Of a stretch of DNA of 64,000 nt, positions 50,247 through 58,718 are shown piece by piece. The DNA comes from Thermococcus indicus (GTDB lineage: Archaea; Methanobacteriota_B; Thermococci; Thermococcales; Thermococcaceae). The translations under genes were made by a program, and so were the position numbers. The stretch spans positions 1-64,000 of the forward strand of contig NZ_CP040846.1 in NCBI RefSeq assembly GCF_006274605.1, in the 5' to 3' direction. The notes under the pieces were generated by a model that was not told where the DNA came from, did no database searches, and was given only the letters and a program-made list of their open reading frames with translations. Numbering within the stretch: position 1 is the stretch's first letter; the number at the start of each line of letters is the position of its first letter.

Positions 50247-50747
50247 ATGGGTTTCATTCCTGTATTCATTTGGTCATTCGTGCTCTGGCTTGTGCTGACA
50301 GCGGGCAGCAAGGGCATGCTGTGGAGCCCCGAAGAGCTCGTCGCGGGAGTGGTGTTCTCGGGGATAATCGCATTCACGACGAAGGACATCATAGGTGAGA
50401 AGGCCGCGAGGTTCCTCAACCCGGCGAAGTGGGCCGGCTTTGTGGTTTACTCCATCGGCCCGCTCTTCTGGGGCATGGTCAAGGCCAACCTCGACGTTGC
50501 CTACCGCGTCATAACCGGCAGGATAAAGCCCGGAATCGTTCGCGTTCCGGTTGAGCTCGAAAACGACGCTCAGTACACAATCCTCAGCAACTCAATAACC
50601 CTCACCCCCGGAACGCTCACCGTGGACGCCTGCCCGGAGGAGAAGGCCCTCTACGTCCACTGGATAAACGTGACCGAGAAGGAGCCAGCGAATTCCGAGG
50701 TCATAGCGGGTTCGTTTGAAAAATGGGCGAGGAGGCTGGGAAGATGA
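50247..50747 (+). CDS. mbhA: MbhA, MrpE-like antiporter subunit
   Basis: A 166-residue protein with two or three N-terminal membrane helices and a soluble C-terminal domain, matching MrpE/MnhE: SITLTPGTLTVDACPEEKALYVHWINV is the family signature. In the membrane-bound hydrogenase complex the Mrp-like module moves sodium in exchange for protons. First gene of a 14-gene operon; ATG 50247 follows GGGGGGA. Its stop overlaps the next start (ATGA). A 59%-looking paralogue opens the operon at 58807; that figure is only a by-eye impression of strong similarity. Confidence 0.93.
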   Translation: MGFIPVFIWSFVLWLVLTAGSKGMLWSPEELVAGVVFSGIIAFTTKDIIGEKAARFLNPAKWAGFVVYSIGPLFWGMVKANLDVAYRVITGRIKPGIVRVPVELENDAQYTILSNSITLTPGTLTVDACPEEKALYVHWINVTEKEPANSEVIAGSFEKWARRLGR

Positions 50748-51007
50748 TAGCACCGGAGTTCTTCTATGCCGCGGTCATAGTCATGATCGGAGCATTCCTG
50801 GCTCTGCTCAGGGTGTTCTTCGGACCGAGCGTGCCTGACAGAGTGGTCGGAGTCGACACCCTCAACACGCTCATCGTTGCCGGAATGGTTCTCCTCGGAG
50901 CGGCCTACGACAGGACGATATACATCGATATCGCCATCGTTTACGCCCTTCTGAGCTACGTGGGAACCCTGGCCATAGCCAAATACCTCCAGGGGGGATT
51001 GGAATGA
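50744..51007 (+). CDS. mbhB: MbhB, MrpF-like antiporter subunit
   Basis: An 87-residue protein with three membrane helices, corresponding to MrpF/MnhF: LRVFFGPSVPDRVVGVDTLN is the conserved segment. Small structural subunit of the sodium/proton translocating module of Mbh. It begins in an ATGA overlap with mbhA; an upstream in-frame ATG at 50723 is less likely because it lies deep inside mbhA without better signals. Confidence 0.92.
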   Translation: MIAPEFFYAAVIVMIGAFLALLRVFFGPSVPDRVVGVDTLNTLIVAGMVLLGAAYDRTIYIDIAIVYALLSYVGTLAIAKYLQGGLE

Positions 51008-51375
51008 GTGCGGTCACCTACGTCATCTACGCATTTCTCACGATAAACATAGTCTTCAACCTACTGGGCAGTTTCTCGCTCCACAGGTTCCCGGACGTCT
51101 ACACCAGACTCCACGGGGCGACCAAGTGCACCACCTTCGGGACGATATTCGCGGTTCTGGCGGTGGTAGTTCACGCCGCCTACCAGCTCCACCTCACCGG
51201 CGACCCCAAGTACCTCCAGATGGCGCTTCACAGCCTCGTTGCCCTAATCGCCCTGCTCCTCACAAACCCGACCGGAGCGCACGCGATAGCCAAGGCGGCC
51301 CATCTGAGCGGCTACAAGCCGGCCAAAGCCGTCATTGACGCGTACGAGGACAAGCTCAGGGGTGGTGCCGAATGA
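51004..51375 (+). CDS. mbhC: MbhC, MrpG-like antiporter subunit
   Basis: A 123-residue protein with three membrane helices, matching MrpG/MnhG: HRFPDVYTRLHGATKCTTFGTIFAV is the family motif, followed by TNPTGAHAIAKAAH. It is translationally coupled to both neighbours by 4-nt overlaps. Part of the sodium-translocating arm of the hydrogenase complex. Confidence 0.92.
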   Translation: MSAVTYVIYAFLTINIVFNLLGSFSLHRFPDVYTRLHGATKCTTFGTIFAVLAVVVHAAYQLHLTGDPKYLQMALHSLVALIALLLTNPTGAHAIAKAAHLSGYKPAKAVIDAYEDKLRGGAE

Positions 51376-51638
51376 ACGCCCTTTCGATGGACATGGTCAT
51401 ACAGTTCGGGATACTCCTCGGCGTGCTGGTAGCGGCCTACATCACGATAACCATGCGCGACCTGCTCAGCGCGGCCATCGCTTCGGCGGCCATGAGCCTG
51501 CTCCTCAGCCTTGAGTTCTACATGCTCCACGCGCCGGACGTTGCGATAGCCGAGGCCGCGGTCGGAGCCGGCGTCGTTACGGCCGTGGTTGTGTATGGAA
51601 TCGCCAAAACGGAGAGATGGGAGCGTGAGGGACCATGA
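51372..51638 (+). CDS. mbhD: MbhD, MrpA/B-related subunit
   Basis: An 88-residue protein with three membrane helices (residues about 9-84), containing LSAAIASAAMSLLLSLEFYMLHAPDVAIAEAAVGAG, the DUF4040-type segment homologous to the C-terminal part of MrpA. It helps form the ion path between the antiporter and hydrogenase modules. Coupled by 4-nt overlaps on both sides. Confidence 0.92.
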   Translation: MNALSMDMVIQFGILLGVLVAAYITITMRDLLSAAIASAAMSLLLSLEFYMLHAPDVAIAEAAVGAGVVTAVVVYGIAKTERWEREGP

Positions 51639-51937
51639 AGAGGACTTTCGGAGCTCTCGCACTGTTGTTCCTCCTCGGAGTGCTGCTCGTCGTTGCGAGC
51701 CCTTCAACCGGAATAAAGTTCGGCCTCGGCGGTGAGGACTGGAAGGCCTACCGCTACACCGACCAGTACTACATCGAGCACGGTGTTGAGGAGGTCGGGG
51801 GAACCAACATAGTCACCGACATAGTGTTTGATTACAGGGGCTACGATACCCTCGGAGAGGCGACCGTTCTTTTCACCGCCATAGCCGGAGCGGTGGCCCT
51901 GCTAAGGCCCTGGAGGAGGGATGAGGATGAAGAGTGA
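51635..51937 (+). CDS. mbhE: MbhE, MrpA C-terminal-like subunit
   Basis: A 100-residue protein with helices at both ends and a central outside loop; VTDIVFDYRGYDTLGEATVLFTAIAGAVALL matches the MrpA C-terminal/MbhE family. It lies between mbhD and mbhF as in other Thermococcales mbh operons. The 3' end overlaps the start region of mbhF by about 11 nt. Confidence 0.92.
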   Translation: MKRTFGALALLFLLGVLLVVASPSTGIKFGLGGEDWKAYRYTDQYYIEHGVEEVGGTNIVTDIVFDYRGYDTLGEATVLFTAIAGAVALLRPWRRDEDEE

Positions 51938-52373
51938 CATGGGACTGATCGTTAAGACCACCGCGAGGGCAACCATTCCGCTCATAGGAATCTTCGGTGC
52001 CTACGTGGTCTCACACGGTCACCTTACGCCGGGAGGCGGCTTCCAGGGTGGAGCGACCATAGCGGGAGCCGGGATACTGTTCCTCATAGCCTTCGGGCTG
52101 GGCGAGATGAAGAGGCGCTACAACCACCACCTCTACTCTGCCCTCGAAGGTCTGGGTGGCCTGGTATTCCTCGGAGCGGCGATGCTCGGCCTGGGAGTTG
52201 CGTTCTTCTACAACACGCTGTGGCACAGTGGGCCGGTCTTCAACGGCCAGCCGGGAACGCTGCTCTCTGCCGGTTATCTGCCGGTAATGAACATCGCCGT
52301 GGGACTTAAGGTCTTCGCGGGACTGGTCAGCGCGATGGTTGCCATAGCGGCATTCAGGAGGTGGAACGAATGA
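51927..52373 (+). CDS. mbhF: MbhF, MrpB-like antiporter subunit
   Basis: A 148-residue protein with four membrane helices and the MrpB motif HGHLTPGGGFQGGATIAGAG. It belongs to the sodium/proton translocating module. I chose ATG 51927 because GGAGGAGGG lies 6 nt upstream; ATG 51921 is possible. Its stop overlaps the start of mbhG. Confidence 0.92.
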   Translation: MKSDMGLIVKTTARATIPLIGIFGAYVVSHGHLTPGGGFQGGATIAGAGILFLIAFGLGEMKRRYNHHLYSALEGLGGLVFLGAAMLGLGVAFFYNTLWHSGPVFNGQPGTLLSAGYLPVMNIAVGLKVFAGLVSAMVAIAAFRRWNE

Positions 52374-52729
52374 TACCGTTCCAGTTCATCACGGCGTTCC
52401 TGCTAATAGCCATGGGAATCTACGCCCTCCTCTACAAGAGGAACCTCATCAAGCTCATACTGGCCCTCAACATCATAGATGCAGGCATCCACCTGCTCCT
52501 CATAAGCTTCGGATACCGCATAGAGGCGGGCCAGATACCGACGGCGCCAATCTACACGGGCTACGAGACCGTAAAGAGCGCCATGGTCGCCCCGATTCCG
52601 CAGGCGCTCACGCTCACCAGCATAGTCATCGGGGTCTGCGTTCTCTCGCTGGCGATGGCCCTCACGATAAACGCCTACAGGCACTACGGAAGCCTCGACG
52701 TTAACAAGCTCAGGAGGTTGAGAGGATGA
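52370..52729 (+). CDS. mbhG: MbhG, MrpC/NuoK-like subunit
   Basis: A 119-residue protein with three membrane helices, homologous to MrpC and NuoK: LYKRNLIKLILALNIIDAGIHLLLI and PIPQALTLTSIVIGVCVLSLAMAL. The buried acidic residue in the second helix is typical of proton-path subunits. The start follows GGAGGTGGAACGA and overlaps the stop of mbhF. Confidence 0.93.
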   Translation: MIPFQFITAFLLIAMGIYALLYKRNLIKLILALNIIDAGIHLLLISFGYRIEAGQIPTAPIYTGYETVKSAMVAPIPQALTLTSIVIGVCVLSLAMALTINAYRHYGSLDVNKLRRLRG

Positions 52730-54267
52730 ACGGGCTGATCCCGTACCTCATCATAGTCCCGCTCCTCGGAGCGTTCGCACTGCCCATAGTGGGCCTCGCG
52801 GGAAGGAAGGCCAGGGAGCTTTGGGCGATACTCATAACCGGCATCACCCTCGGCGTCGCGGCCGGACTGTTCAGAGAGGTCTGGAAGAGCGGCGAGATAC
52901 TCGTCTACACCCTCGGCGCGAAGAGCCCCCTCGGAAACGGAGTTCCGTTCCCGATAAGGATAGTCTGGGAGGTGGACCTGCTGGGCGCACTCTTCGCCCT
53001 GATGGTGACCTTCATAGCCTTCGTGGCCGTGCTCTACTCCAGTGAGTACATGAGGCACGACACCGGGCTTGAGAAGTACTACGCCCTGGTCCTCGTCCTC
53101 GAAGTTGGAATGCTCGGCATAGCCATAACCGGCGACCTGTTCAACTTCTACGTCTTCCTGGAGATAATGAGCATAGCGAGCTACGCGCTGGTGGCGTTTA
53201 GAAACGACACCTGGGAGGGCATCGAGGCGGGCATAAAGTACATGTTCGTCGGCTCGCTGGCCAGCTCGTTCATCCTCCTCGGCATAGTGCTCCTCTACGG
53301 CCAGTACGGAACGCTGACTATGGCCTACCTGGCCAAGATGATAGCCGAGAACCCGACCTTCACCGCCAAGGTGGCCCTCGGCCTCCTCGCGGGAGGGCTT
53401 CTCTTCAAGAGCGGTGCCGTTCCGGTGCACATGTGGCTCGCGGATGCTCATCCAGCGGCTCCGAGCTCGATCAGCGCCATGCACTCCGGCCTGGTCATCA
53501 AGATAGGCGGTACCTACGCCCTGGCGAGGCTCGCCTTCAGCGTCTTCAGCGCCGGAATCAGCACCAGAACGGTCGGCTGGATAATCATATTCTTCGCCTG
53601 CGTGACCCTCATAGTCGGAAACGCGATGGCGGTGATACAGACCGACATGAAGAGGCTCTTCGCCTTCTCGTCGGTGGGACAGATCGGCTATATCCTGCTG
53701 GGAATCGGAATTGGCCTTGCCGCGTATGGAAGCGACGTCGGCCAGGTCGCTCTGGCGGGTGCGATATACCACACCGTGAACCACGCGATAATGAAGGCCC
53801 TCCTGTTCCTGGTTGCTGGAGCGGTCATACACCAGCTCGGAACCAAGAACCTCAACGAGCTGAGCGGAATAGCCAGGAAGATGCCGGTCACGAGCTTCGC
53901 CTTCCTGGTCGGTGCGGCCGCGATAATCGGCCTTCCGCCGCTCAACGGCTTCGCAAGCAAGTGGCTCATCTACGAGAGCTCGGCGCTCTTCAACCCGTTC
54001 CTCGCGGCAATAGCCGTCATAGGCACGGCCTTCTGTACGGCAGCATACATCAGGGTGCTCTTCACGTTCTTCGGAAGGCCGAGCGAGAGGGTCATGAATG
54101 CCGAAGAGCCAGGAAAGGCCATGCTCGTGCCGATGCTCATACTGGTGGTGGCAATAATCGTCATGGGACTCTTCCCGTGGGCCATCAGCGACAAGGTCAT
54201 GCTTCCGGCGGCAAAGACTCTGGAGAACATAGGGGCTTACGTTTCGGCGGTGCTGGGGGGTGCGTGA
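52726..54267 (+). CDS. mbhH: MbhH, MrpD/NuoN-like antiporter subunit
   Basis: A 513-residue, 14-helix membrane protein of the MrpD/NuoL/M/N class. GLEKYYALVLVLEVGMLGIAITGDLFNFYVFLEIMSI carries the essential Glu in helix 5; GALLFKSG-type and HAAPSSISAMHSGLVIK-type segments hold the proton-path Lys/His. It is the single large antiporter subunit of Mbh and couples hydrogen evolution to ion pumping. Overlaps mbhG and mbhI ends slightly. Confidence 0.95.
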   Translation: MNGLIPYLIIVPLLGAFALPIVGLAGRKARELWAILITGITLGVAAGLFREVWKSGEILVYTLGAKSPLGNGVPFPIRIVWEVDLLGALFALMVTFIAFVAVLYSSEYMRHDTGLEKYYALVLVLEVGMLGIAITGDLFNFYVFLEIMSIASYALVAFRNDTWEGIEAGIKYMFVGSLASSFILLGIVLLYGQYGTLTMAYLAKMIAENPTFTAKVALGLLAGGLLFKSGAVPVHMWLADAHPAAPSSISAMHSGLVIKIGGTYALARLAFSVFSAGISTRTVGWIIIFFACVTLIVGNAMAVIQTDMKRLFAFSSVGQIGYILLGIGIGLAAYGSDVGQVALAGAIYHTVNHAIMKALLFLVAGAVIHQLGTKNLNELSGIARKMPVTSFAFLVGAAAIIGLPPLNGFASKWLIYESSALFNPFLAAIAVIGTAFCTAAYIRVLFTFFGRPSERVMNAEEPGKAMLVPMLILVVAIIVMGLFPWAISDKVMLPAAKTLENIGAYVSAVLGGA

Positions 54268-54268
54268 A

Positions 54269-54616
54269 ATGTTTGGCTACTGGGATGCACTCTACTTCGT
54301 TTACGTCTTTGCCATAGGCCTGCTCATCTCGTACGCCCTCTACAAGTGGGCCGAGCGCTCCAGCACGGGGACGAGGAGAACCGGCGATGGAACGAAGATA
54401 TTCCTCAGCGGTGAGGACCAGGACGAGATTATTCCGCAGTTCGAGCACTTCCAGGGCTACGTCACCGGAAGACACGTCATGTGGGGCCTCATAAGGGGAA
54501 TCCACAGGATGTTCCTGGTCTTCCGCAGGGAGCACACCGGACTGCTGAGCGACTACATCAGCTACCTGCTCGTCACGACCGCGATAATTGTGGGAGCGCT
54601 GATAGTGTGGGGGTGA
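54269..54616 (+). CDS. mbhI: MbhI, linker membrane subunit
   Basis: A 115-residue protein with a membrane helix at each end and a soluble middle (FLSGEDQDEIIPQFEHFQGYVTGRHVMWGLI). In the Mbh structure MbhI links the antiporter and hydrogenase modules. ATG 54269 lies in the tail of mbhH with GGGGGGTGCGTGAA before it; the frame is open 9 nt further up. MbhI marks Mbh-type complexes and is absent from sulfane reductase (Mbx/Mbs) operons. Confidence 0.9.
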   Translation: MFGYWDALYFVYVFAIGLLISYALYKWAERSSTGTRRTGDGTKIFLSGEDQDEIIPQFEHFQGYVTGRHVMWGLIRGIHRMFLVFRREHTGLLSDYISYLLVTTAIIVGALIVWG

Positions 54617-54621
54617 GATGA

Positions 54622-55146
54622 ATGGCGATTAAGGTTAGGAGGGCAGAGACCAATGTCAGCTCAAACTCCTCGGAGCGCGAGAGGCTTGAGAGGGAGATAT
54701 CAAAGCTCTGCAGGTATATCGGAAGATCACCCTGGGTGTTCCACGTGAACAGCGGCAGCTGCAACGGCTGCGACATCGAGATAATAGCTGCACTGACGCC
54801 GAGGTACGACGCCGAGCGCTTCGGTGTGAAGCTCGTCGGAACGCCGAGGCACGCCGACATACTGCTCGTAACCGGGCCAGTGACCGACCAGAGCCTTGAG
54901 AGGGTCAAGCTGGTCTACGAGCAGACTCCGGACCCGAAGGTAGTCATAGCCGTCGGAGCCTGCCCAACCGGCGGAAGCGTGTTCTTCGAGAGCCCCTTCA
55001 CCAACGCGCCGCTGGACAGGCACATACCGGTGGACGTCTTTGTGCCAGGCTGCCCGCCGAGGCCCGAGGCGATACTCTACGGAGTCGTGCTCGGTCTGCA
55101 GAAGCTGATAGAGAGAATTGAAGGTAAGGAGGGGAGCGGAGAATGA
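54622..55146 (+). CDS. mbhJ: MbhJ, hydrogenase small subunit
   Basis: A 174-residue peripheral subunit, homologous to NuoB and NiFe-hydrogenase small subunits. Ligands of the proximal 4Fe-4S cluster are in SGSCNGCDIE, VGACPTGG and VPGCPPRPE. An N-terminal extension of about 35 residues precedes the core. It passes electrons to the NiFe site in MbhL. The stop overlaps mbhK. Confidence 0.95.
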   Translation: MAIKVRRAETNVSSNSSERERLEREISKLCRYIGRSPWVFHVNSGSCNGCDIEIIAALTPRYDAERFGVKLVGTPRHADILLVTGPVTDQSLERVKLVYEQTPDPKVVIAVGACPTGGSVFFESPFTNAPLDRHIPVDVFVPGCPPRPEAILYGVVLGLQKLIERIEGKEGSGE

Positions 55147-55667
55147 ACGTTGACGAGTTCGTTAAAGCCTTTGGCGAGAGGTTCCCCGAGGCGGAGGTAA
55201 GGGTGAGCGAGAACAAGCAGCCCCACCCAAAGAGGCGCGTCTGGGTCGAGATAGACCGGGAGAAGTTCCACGAGGCGATGAAGTTCATCAGGGAGCTCGA
55301 CCCAAAGGCCCAGTTCTCCATCATCATCGGAATGGACGCCGGCGACAGACTGCTCGCCAAGTACCACATGGAGCTCTTCTGGGAGGAGGGTGAGAGCCTG
55401 TCGCTCGTCATAGGCACGAGCGTTCCCAAGGACGACCCCAGGCTGCCCACGGTCACGGACGTCTTCCCGAGCGCGCTGCCCTACGAGAGGGAAAACCAGG
55501 AGTTCCTTGGATTCATATTCGAGGGAATTCCCGACCCAAGGAGGCTCTTCCTGCCCGACGACTTCCCGGAGGGAATCTACCCGCTGAGGCTCGACGAGAC
55601 CGGAATCAAGCCGGAGATGGTGAAGAACGCCGGCCACCCGTACAAGATAGGGGGTGCGAAGAAATGA
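55143..55667 (+). CDS. mbhK: MbhK, NuoC-like subunit
   Basis: A 174-residue protein homologous to NuoC/30-kDa subunits: TDVFPSALPYERENQEFLGFIFEGIPDPRRLFLPDDFPEG is the conserved C-terminal stretch that packs on the large subunit. The frame is complete. It is followed by a 173-bp palindromic insertion rather than directly by mbhL. Confidence 0.93.
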   Translation: MNVDEFVKAFGERFPEAEVRVSENKQPHPKRRVWVEIDREKFHEAMKFIRELDPKAQFSIIIGMDAGDRLLAKYHMELFWEEGESLSLVIGTSVPKDDPRLPTVTDVFPSALPYERENQEFLGFIFEGIPDPRRLFLPDDFPEGIYPLRLDETGIKPEMVKNAGHPYKIGGAKK

Positions 55668-55840
55668 GGCCAGTTCAACAGGTTCACACTCACCCTGCGC
55701 CCGGAGGGCGCATTTCACGGGTGAACAGAAGCAGAGGAGGCAGTAAAGAGGCACCGATTGGAGGAAAAGCGAGTTGGATAAATAATAACTTTCCGCGAGC
55801 GCTTTGCGGAGCAAAGGGCTCTAAGGAGGGCTCAAAATGA
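55668..55840. mobile_element. 173-bp palindromic insertion between mbhK and mbhL
   Basis: The sequence AAATGA at the mbhK stop (55662-55667) is repeated at 55835-55840, where it forms the mbhL start. Between the copies lie two perfect hairpins: TGCGCCC-GGA-GGGCGCA (55696-55712), nested inside a GTTCAC/GTGAAC pair (55682-55687 and 55721-55726), and GAGC-G-CTTTGC-GGA-GCAAAG-G-GCTC (55797-55821). The same hairpin types fill 15930-16830. The element ends with an AAGGAGGG ribosome site for mbhL. It also keeps a 58-codon frame (ATG 55664 to TGA 55840) that overlaps both neighbours by ATGA; the product looks random and basic, so it may serve only translational coupling. Confidence 0.7.
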
Positions 55841-57132
55841 ACGGAAAGCTTGAGTACTGGGTTAAGATACCCATCGGACCCATTCACCCCGCACTGGAGG
55901 AGCCCGAGAAGTTTATCATCACGCTCGACGGAGAGAGGATAATCAACGTCGACGTCAAGCTCGGCTACAACCTCAGGGGCCTGGAATGGATAGCCATGAG
56001 GAGGAACTACATCCAGATACTCTACCTCGCCGAGAGGATATGCGGAATCTGCTCCTTCTCCCACAACCACACCTATTCCAGAGCCGTTGAGGAGATGGCC
56101 GGCATAGAGGTGCCCGAGAGGGCCGAATACATCCGCGTGATAATCGGCGAGCTCGAGAGGATCCACTCCCACCTGCTCAACCTCGGAGTCGTTGGGCACA
56201 CCATAGGCTACGACACCACCCTCCACCTCAGCTGGCTCGCCCGCGAGCGCGTCATGGACATCCTGGAGGCCATCGGCGGCAACAGGGTCAACTACTCCAT
56301 CAACACCATCGGCGGCGTGAGGAGGGACCTGGAGGAGAAGCACATCAGGGCAATACTCGACATGATAGAGAACTACAGGAACGAGGTCATGCCCAAGATA
56401 GAGGAGATATTCCTCTACGATCCGACGGTCGAGGCCAGGCTGAGGGACGCTGGCGTCATTCCCAAGAGGATAGCCATCGAGTACAGCGCCCAGGGACCGA
56501 CCGCCAGGGGAAGCGGCGTGAAGAAGGACGTCCGCTACAACGAGAGGCTGAGCGTCTACCCTGACCTCGGCGTGAAGCCGATAACGCCCAAGGAGTTCAC
56601 CGGAGTTGTCAAGGGGGACGTTTTCGACAGGATGGTGGTCCGCGTTGGGGAGCTCTGGCAGAGCATGGAGCTCATAGAGAGGGCCATAGACCAGATGCCA
56701 GAGGGCAAGATAAAGGCAGTTCCAAAGGACAACACCCTCCTGTTCCAGCTCAAGAAAGCCGAGGGGGAGGGAATAGGCAGGTACGAGGCCCCGCGCGGTG
56801 AACTCATCCACTACGTCATGGCCCAGAAGGGCAAGGACGTTCCGGCGAAGTGGAAGATGCGCGAGCCCACGTTCCCGAACCTGTTCGCGATAGCTAGAGC
56901 GTTGGTCGGTGAGCAGGTGGCGGACGTTCCGGTTGCGATAGCCTCGATAGACCCCTGCCTGAGCTGTACGGACAGGGTCGCGGTGGTGGATGCTAACACA
57001 GGAAGGAAGAAGGTCCTCACCGAAAGGGACCTCCTCAGGCTCTCGATAGAGAAAACCAGGGAGCTGAACCCGAACGTTAGGGCGAAGCCCGAAGTTGTTG
57101 GAGTAGGCTGCCCGAGGGGTGGTGTCCTATGA
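55837..57132 (+). CDS. mbhL: MbhL, NiFe-hydrogenase large subunit
   Basis: A 431-residue catalytic subunit. All four nickel-iron ligand cysteines are present: ERICGICSFSHNH near residue 68 and DPCLSCTDR near residue 370, which separates it from the sulfane reductase large subunit where the site is altered. It reduces protons with electrons from ferredoxin. The start follows AAGGAGGG supplied by the insertion. A C-terminal stretch of about 55 residues follows the last motif. Confidence 0.96.
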   Translation: MNGKLEYWVKIPIGPIHPALEEPEKFIITLDGERIINVDVKLGYNLRGLEWIAMRRNYIQILYLAERICGICSFSHNHTYSRAVEEMAGIEVPERAEYIRVIIGELERIHSHLLNLGVVGHTIGYDTTLHLSWLARERVMDILEAIGGNRVNYSINTIGGVRRDLEEKHIRAILDMIENYRNEVMPKIEEIFLYDPTVEARLRDAGVIPKRIAIEYSAQGPTARGSGVKKDVRYNERLSVYPDLGVKPITPKEFTGVVKGDVFDRMVVRVGELWQSMELIERAIDQMPEGKIKAVPKDNTLLFQLKKAEGEGIGRYEAPRGELIHYVMAQKGKDVPAKWKMREPTFPNLFAIARALVGEQVADVPVAIASIDPCLSCTDRVAVVDANTGRKKVLTERDLLRLSIEKTRELNPNVRAKPEVVGVGCPRGGVL

Positions 57133-58118
57133 ACGTCCTCTACGCAACGCTCGGATTCCTGGGGATTTACGCTTACGTATCCTTCGCCTCACTGCTCTGG
57201 GGAGGCATAGACAGGAAACTGGTTGCAAGGATGCAGCGCAGGATGGGCCCCCCACTGCTCCAGCCGTTCTACGACTTCCTGAAGCTGGTGGGCAAGGAGT
57301 CCATAATCCCGAGGGACGCCAACAGGTTCTTCGAGCTGGCCCCCGTGCTGGCTCTCGCCACCTCCATCGCCCTGCTCGCCTACACCCCGCTCGGATTTGA
57401 ACCCATCTTCGGAACCAAGGGAGACGTGATACTCTTCATCTACCTGCTGACCCTAATCGGCTTCCTCAGGGTCGTTGGTGCCGTTAGCTCGGGCTCCCCC
57501 TACGCCCAGATAGGCGCCCAGAGGGAGATGATAATCCTCGTCTCCAGGGAGGGGCCGATGATGCTGGCCCTCTTCACAATACTCTGGCGCCTCAGCGATC
57601 TCGGCGTTACAAAGCCGTTCAGCATGGGCACCTTCTACGAGCACAACGTCTGGGAGCTCGGGACGCCGATGAGCATAATAGGGGCCGTGGTGCTCCTGCT
57701 CGTCTTCCTCGCCTGGCTCGCCAGCGAGATTGAAGTCGGCTACTTCGACATCCCCGAGGCCGAGACCGAGCTCGCCGAGGGAACGATGGCCGAGTACAGC
57801 GGAAGGCACCTGGCCCTCTTCGAGCTGGCCAACGCGATAAAGGCCTTCGTGAGCGCGAGCCTCGTCGTGGCGATATTCTTCCCGTGGGGCATATCCGGCT
57901 ACATCGGGCTCACGGGGCTTCCGGCAGTGGTCATAGACCTGCTATTCCACACCCTCAAGGTCTTCGCCGTGCTCTTCGTGAGCATGAGCCTTTTCAGGGC
58001 GGTGACAGGAAGGCTCAGGATAAACCAGGCGGTGAGCCTGTTCTGGACCAGGATGCTTCCGGCCGCGATAGTCGGGGCGCTGTTGCTGGCAATAGACACC
58101 CTGGGGGTGGTGGCATGA
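57129..58118 (+). CDS. mbhM: MbhM, NuoH-like membrane subunit
   Basis: A 329-residue protein with eight membrane helices, homologous to NuoH: GGIDRKLVARMQRRMGPPLLQPFYDFLKL near the N-terminus and FDIPEAETELAEGTMAEYSG in the middle are the quinone-site-like loops of the family. It anchors the hydrogenase module and starts the ion path. ATGA overlaps on both sides. Confidence 0.95.
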   Translation: MNVLYATLGFLGIYAYVSFASLLWGGIDRKLVARMQRRMGPPLLQPFYDFLKLVGKESIIPRDANRFFELAPVLALATSIALLAYTPLGFEPIFGTKGDVILFIYLLTLIGFLRVVGAVSSGSPYAQIGAQREMIILVSREGPMMLALFTILWRLSDLGVTKPFSMGTFYEHNVWELGTPMSIIGAVVLLLVFLAWLASEIEVGYFDIPEAETELAEGTMAEYSGRHLALFELANAIKAFVSASLVVAIFFPWGISGYIGLTGLPAVVIDLLFHTLKVFAVLFVSMSLFRAVTGRLRINQAVSLFWTRMLPAAIVGALLLAIDTLGVVA

Positions 58119-58549
58119 GGGTCCCACCGACGCTCTCAGCCGTGCTGAGCAACCTGTTCAAGAAGCCGGCAACCAATCCGTTCCCCGCGAGCGATCCGGT
58201 TCCGACTCCAGAGGGCTTCAGGGGCAAGCTCATCTACTATCCCGACAAGTGCGTCGGCTGCAGGCTCTGCGTCATGGTCTGCCCGGCCGGGGTTATAGAG
58301 TACGTTCCAGAAGTCAGGAAGGTCACCTTCTGGCTCGGAAGGTGCGTCTTCTGCCAGCAGTGCGTGGACGTCTGCCCTGTCAAGGCCCTGGAGATGAGCG
58401 ATGAGTTCCTCTTGGCCACGGACGACAAGTACAACGACAACCTCCGCTGGTTCAAGGAGGATGAGATAGAGGCGCTCAAAAAGAAGCTGGAGGAGCAGAA
58501 GAAGGCCAAGGAGGCGGCAAAGAAAGGGGCCGAGTCCCAGAAGAAGTAG
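58115..58549 (+). CDS. mbhN: MbhN, NuoI-like ferredoxin subunit
   Basis: A 144-residue protein with two 4Fe-4S motifs, CVGCRLCVMVCPAG and CVFCQQCVDVCPV, then a long charged C-terminal helix rich in Lys, Glu and Ala. It receives electrons from reduced ferredoxin and hands them to MbhJ. Last gene of the mbh operon; a T-rich terminator follows the stop. Confidence 0.95.
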   Translation: MRVPPTLSAVLSNLFKKPATNPFPASDPVPTPEGFRGKLIYYPDKCVGCRLCVMVCPAGVIEYVPEVRKVTFWLGRCVFCQQCVDVCPVKALEMSDEFLLATDDKYNDNLRWFKEDEIEALKKKLEEQKKAKEAAKKGAESQKK

Positions 58550-58576
58550 CCCCTTTCTTTCCTTGTTTTTCCCACC
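58549..58576 (+). terminator. T-rich terminator of mbh
   Basis: The stretch after the mbhN stop reads CCCCTTTCTTTCCTTGTTTTTCCC, shown here only in outline, with runs of three to five T, typical of archaeal termination. It separates the two hydrogenase operons. Confidence 0.5.
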
Positions 58577-58693
58577 GACGATTCCAGTCCCATAATGGAC
58601 TTTTCTGAACGTCCATCCCCTCTAACCTACTACAACGTACAGTTTTATGGACGTACGTCAAGGGTCGTCCAATTTATATTTGTCAAATTTCTG

Positions 58694-58710
58694 GTTGTTA
58701 ACCATTTGTT
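58694..58710. promoter_or_regulatory. SurR-type operator upstream of the second hydrogenase operon
   Basis: GTTGTTAACCATTTGTT is an exact match to GTTN3AACN5GTT, ending about 9 bp before the TATA box. In Pyrococcus a SurR site just above BRE/TATA activates hydrogenase operons when no sulfur is present; the same control is inferred here. Confidence 0.75.
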
Positions 58711-58718
58711 TTAGAAAC

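Noticed and set aside
52684-53832. A 382-codon frame antisense to mbhH
   Set aside because: The sense strand encodes a clear 14-helix antiporter subunit; the antisense product is charged low-complexity sequence.
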